Positions 61,268 to 64,000 of a DNA stretch of 64,000 nucleotides are shown one piece after another. Origin of the DNA: Pyrocephalus nanus (taxonomy: Eukaryota; Chordata; Aves; Passeriformes; Tyrannidae); assembly GCA_038380795.1 (NCBI GenBank), contig CM076259.1, positions 100,675,739 to 100,739,738 of the forward strand, in the 5' to 3' direction. Positions within the stretch are counted from its first letter, which is position 1; each line of letters starts with the position of its first letter. The translations under genes and the position numbers were made by a program. Below the pieces are notes generated by a model that searched no databases, was not told where the DNA came from, and saw only the letters and a program-made list of their open reading frames with translations.

Positions 61268-61869
61268 TTGCCCATCCTCTGCCACCAAAATGAAACAATA
61301 ATTACAAGGAAAACAACTCAAATGTAGGTTTGATTCATATCCCCAAACCTAATTGTTATAATCACCAGGTGATTGTTTCTGATGCTTCCTCGTCTCTGGT
61401 GTATCCTGCCGGTCCTCGCCCCTCAGCTACTGCATTTTTTCTGAGAACAGCATTACTTGATTCTGCTGCTCTGAGAGTTGCCTTGAATGTGCTGTTCCCT
61501 GGAATAAAATGTGGTTATCTTGCTGAATCTGATTCCCATTTGGTAATTTTGTTCTCTCTGGCTACAAGAAAAGTTGTAATTGGTGACTGAAGAGCTTCCT
61601 TAGAGCAAAGCACTGTTTAGGAGAATAGATAAATACATACCTGACTTATTGATATAAAACAGCCTGTGCTCCTACCTGCTTACAAGGTAATTTGTAGTTT
61701 TCCACATGGGGGCTTTGCAGTGACCTGCTGCCCACTTTCTCTTCTATCTGCTTGTCTCTGCCAGAGTTCCCTGTCATGTCTCACAGATGCAGGGGCCCCT
61801 TCAAGGCCCCGCCTACCCACCAGGAGCCAGGTGACGCCGCAAACTCCAAATCTGGATAAGCAACATCAG

Positions 61870-62409
61870 TGTTGTCCCAAAACAGTGTGCAAGAGGCCAG
61901 TCCACACACAGAGTTGAGTATTTGATTTATTTACAGTTTTGTGCAGAAAGGGGTGCCGCGTGGCAAATCCTCGAAGCCAGCAGGATGACTACCAAAACTT
62001 TTCACTATTTATATATTTTAGCAAACAAAGGCATTAACGTTTATTGGCTACAAGTTACCTAGTTCTCTAATAAATTAGTTTTCTGTCTTCCATTGGTTTC
62101 TAATTGTTTCTCAGCGAATTAGTCTGCAAACTCAGTCTTCATCTTCGCGTCTGTGGGCCATGAGTCGTTGGTCGCCATCTCCCCCTGCTGGAATTGCCTT
62201 TTACCCAGTTGGAACTGATTTCAGCACAGTTACTGAATTGTTGTTATTAGTTTCTTCCTTTTCTCTCAGGTTTTGCTAAATGTCCTTATGATCTTGCAAA
62301 TTCCACATTCTTTGTGTCCATGATCATTGATACATTCTTCTTCCCAAGCTTTGTTAACCTCCCACTAGGTCTGATACCACTGGAACATGTCGGGCCCTAA
62401 ATCTTAACA
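61870..62409 (-). mobile_element. Second LTR-like element, about 540 bp (probably solo LTR)
   Basis: On the minus strand it begins TGTTAAGATTTAGGG at 62409 and ends GGGACAACA at 61870, giving TGTT...AACA inverted ends. A TATATAAATA box lies at plus 62004-62015 and an AATAAA at plus 61926-61931, about 55 bases from the 3' end. The order U3, TATA, poly(A) signal, short R-U5 fits an LTR. An AAGCA pair occurs at 61858-61862 and 62410-62414. The right copy abuts the end but the left one is 7 bases away, so either the left boundary is 61863 or the duplication is chance. No retroviral gene is evident on either side. Confidence 0.65.
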
Positions 62410-63662
62410 AAGCAATTCTGCCAATAAGTAATTTGTTGACACATCACTTAGAGCTTGTTAACTGCTCTCTGTTTCACGAATTGAATCTCCTTTTTTGTTG
62501 ATAAGGCTTGAAAGTATAGAATGATCAAACAGTAAAACAACATCCTCTCTTAAGAAAATATTTACATATTCCACATTTTGCAACATGAGTACTCACATTG
62601 GCACACCTCTTCTGAGCTATCAGCTTGTTCTGCTGGGTTTGTGGTATTCATGCGTTGCTGCATCCCTGCTCTGTCTGTTGCTGTGGCCTCTCCCCAGCCA
62701 CAACATTGTCTCAGGATACCATAGCAGGGGCAGAGCAGTTCAGGGGGTCTGCCACCTTGGGGCAGCTCCCCTCCCACCTAGAGATCTGGAAATGGATGCT
62801 GCATGGCTGGCATTTCCTTGCACTTGATTGCTGCTCCACCTCGATGCATTTTATGTGCGACTGATGTTCTGTTTTTAACAAAACAAAAAAAAAATCAATT
62901 TATGTGTTGCTGTTTTATGCTTCATCACCTTAGTCCTTTCAGTTTCTGTTAAAATGCCAATATGAAATACTATCACTCTAACTCATAAGATGTATTTAAA
63001 TTATAGACAGAATGACTCTTGGCATTTTTTGACTTCTATTTTTTAAGATGGAAGTTATGGAAGAACCATTACAGAGCATTTTAATAAAGTTCAGAAATAC
63101 TAACCAAAAATGTATAGCTGGGAAGCAAAAAGAAGTAGAGACAAGACCTAACAGTGTATCAAGTAGGGGGAATAGTAATAATCAGTTCATGTATTCCAGC
63201 TGAAGTGTGATTCACAGTACACTACAGCTATGCAGGTTCTAGTATCTCAATATACAGACATAAGAAAGATTGAAATACTTATATTTTCTCTCTACTAATC
63301 CACATAGTGTTGGATATACATTAATAAGTTGCTAAGTAATAGTTATTTTGGCTCTGACACAATGGTATTATTTGCTATTTGAAACACATAAAATAAAGAG
63401 TAATTATGTAATAATTAAACAAGAAAGGAAAACATAGTATCCTGGAAATTAATTATATCCTTCCTATGACTGTCTCACTTATCTATGCAGCGCAGGATAT
63501 TGGGATTACTATCCTACTGAAATTTAGTCAGAAAACTACACTCACACTATGAGATCCTCTAAGCTCAAAGCCATTGTAGCTGATAGTAATCATGTGCAAT
63601 AAAACTCTTTGAGTCTTAAATATTCACCAGATGAAATATGAATTTGATCTTTGAACCAACTT
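62410..63662. other. Non-coding interval beyond the second LTR; no gene seen
   Basis: AT-rich, with no retroviral internal sequence or host exon recognised. Short overlapping frames at 62.56-62.86 kb on both strands show no family motif. Confidence 0.55.
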
Positions 63663-63815
63663 TAGCCTGGAGAAAAGGGGGCTCGGGGGCACTTTGTTGC
63701 TCTGTACAACTACATGAAGGGAGGTTGTAGTGAGGCAGGGGGGTGGCCTCTTCTCCCAGGAAAGAAGCAATAAGGGCAAGAGGAAACGGCCTCAAGCTAT
63801 ATGAGGGGAGATTCC
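63663..63815 (+). repeat. CR1 LINE internal ORF2 fragment
   Basis: TTTAGCCTGGAGAAAAGGGG, then a TTGCTCTGTACAACTACATG segment, TTGTAGTGAGGCAGG and CTCTTCTCCCAGGAA follow the CR1 ORF2 region just upstream of the segment preserved at 37.6 and 55.4 kb. It breaks off after CAAGCTATATGAGGGGAG and passes into a pyrimidine-rich tract at 63813-63880, so both ends are truncated and the 3' tail is missing. Confidence 0.85.
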
Positions 63816-63880
63816 TTCCTTCCCTCTTTGTCCTCTACTTCCTTTCTCTCTTCTCTCCTTTCCCTTCCTTTATTTCTTAA
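63813..63880. repeat. Polypyrimidine tract at the broken end of the CR1 fragment
   Basis: A run of TTCC and CTCT words, nearly free of purines on the plus strand, begins where the CR1 similarity stops. It may have expanded from the insertion end, or the CR1 may have been interrupted here. Confidence 0.65.
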
Positions 63881-64000
63881 CAAGTCACAGAGATTTGGAA
63901 GAATATTTTTTTATTACACAGAAGACAGGGGACTGGATGAATGAGAAAATTTTTATCAATAGAAATTGGTATTGGCATAGGTTAAAAAAAATTTACATTG

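Noticed and set aside
1..64000. CRISPR arrays, operons, bacterial insertion sequences or other prokaryotic systems
   Set aside because: Codon, repeat and splice features are vertebrate. No regularly spaced direct repeats or packed genes are present.
8771..64000. GRPR exons on the plus strand, expected from mammalian synteny
   Set aside because: No frame with GRPR transmembrane motifs was found; the gene probably lies to the right of the window.

Overview
The window looks like nuclear DNA from a bird, most likely a songbird (Passeriformes). It has no bacterial-style gene packing, it is AT-rich and mostly non-coding, and it carries several CR1 LINE fragments with the avian CR1 3' end. It also holds a tRNA-Ile-headed SINE with a CR1 tail of the TguSINE1 type known from zebra finch and relatives, and two solo-LTR-like insertions. 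The passerine call rests mainly on the SINE and is an inference.

Only one protein-coding gene is firmly visible: AP1S2, the sigma-1B subunit of the clathrin adaptor AP-1, on the minus strand. Its first coding exon (6741-6919, 179 bp) encodes the N-terminal residues M1 to R60 and ends in phase 2, the position known for mammalian AP1S2. A strong GC-rich CpG island (about 7730-8770) lies immediately upstream in the direction of transcription. It contains a good splice donor (exon 1 end at 7932), four CCAAT boxes, GC boxes, an NRF1 palindrome and an E-box. The proposed structure is an untranslated exon 1 (about 8180 down to 7932), a 1.0 kb intron 1, coding exon 2, and then intron 2 running off the left edge. 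Exons 3 onward are not in the window.

From about 8.8 kb to 64 kb I find no convincing coding exon. In mammals AP1S2 is followed on this side by a long gene-poor interval before GRPR, and the emptiness here fits that; this is inference from synteny. The interval contains a two-copy 95-bp tandem duplication (13746-13935), a 303-bp solo LTR with 6-bp target duplications (21660-21962), and CR1 pieces at 37.6, 39.2, 46.7-47.3, 55.4 and 63.7 kb. The 46.7-47.3 kb piece is a broken CR1 ORF2 endonuclease region. There are also AAAC-rich low-complexity tracts (40.1, 51.9 and 56.4 kb), a 38-bp A run (43.4 kb), the SINE (61.1 kb) and a second LTR (61.87-62.41 kb).

I did not find an undescribed multi-gene system. 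Most long reading frames here are chance frames in GC-rich or low-complexity DNA, or remnants of CR1. The points most worth following are the promoter architecture of AP1S2, the alpharetrovirus-like solo LTR, the SINE, the second LTR and the very recent 95-bp duplication.
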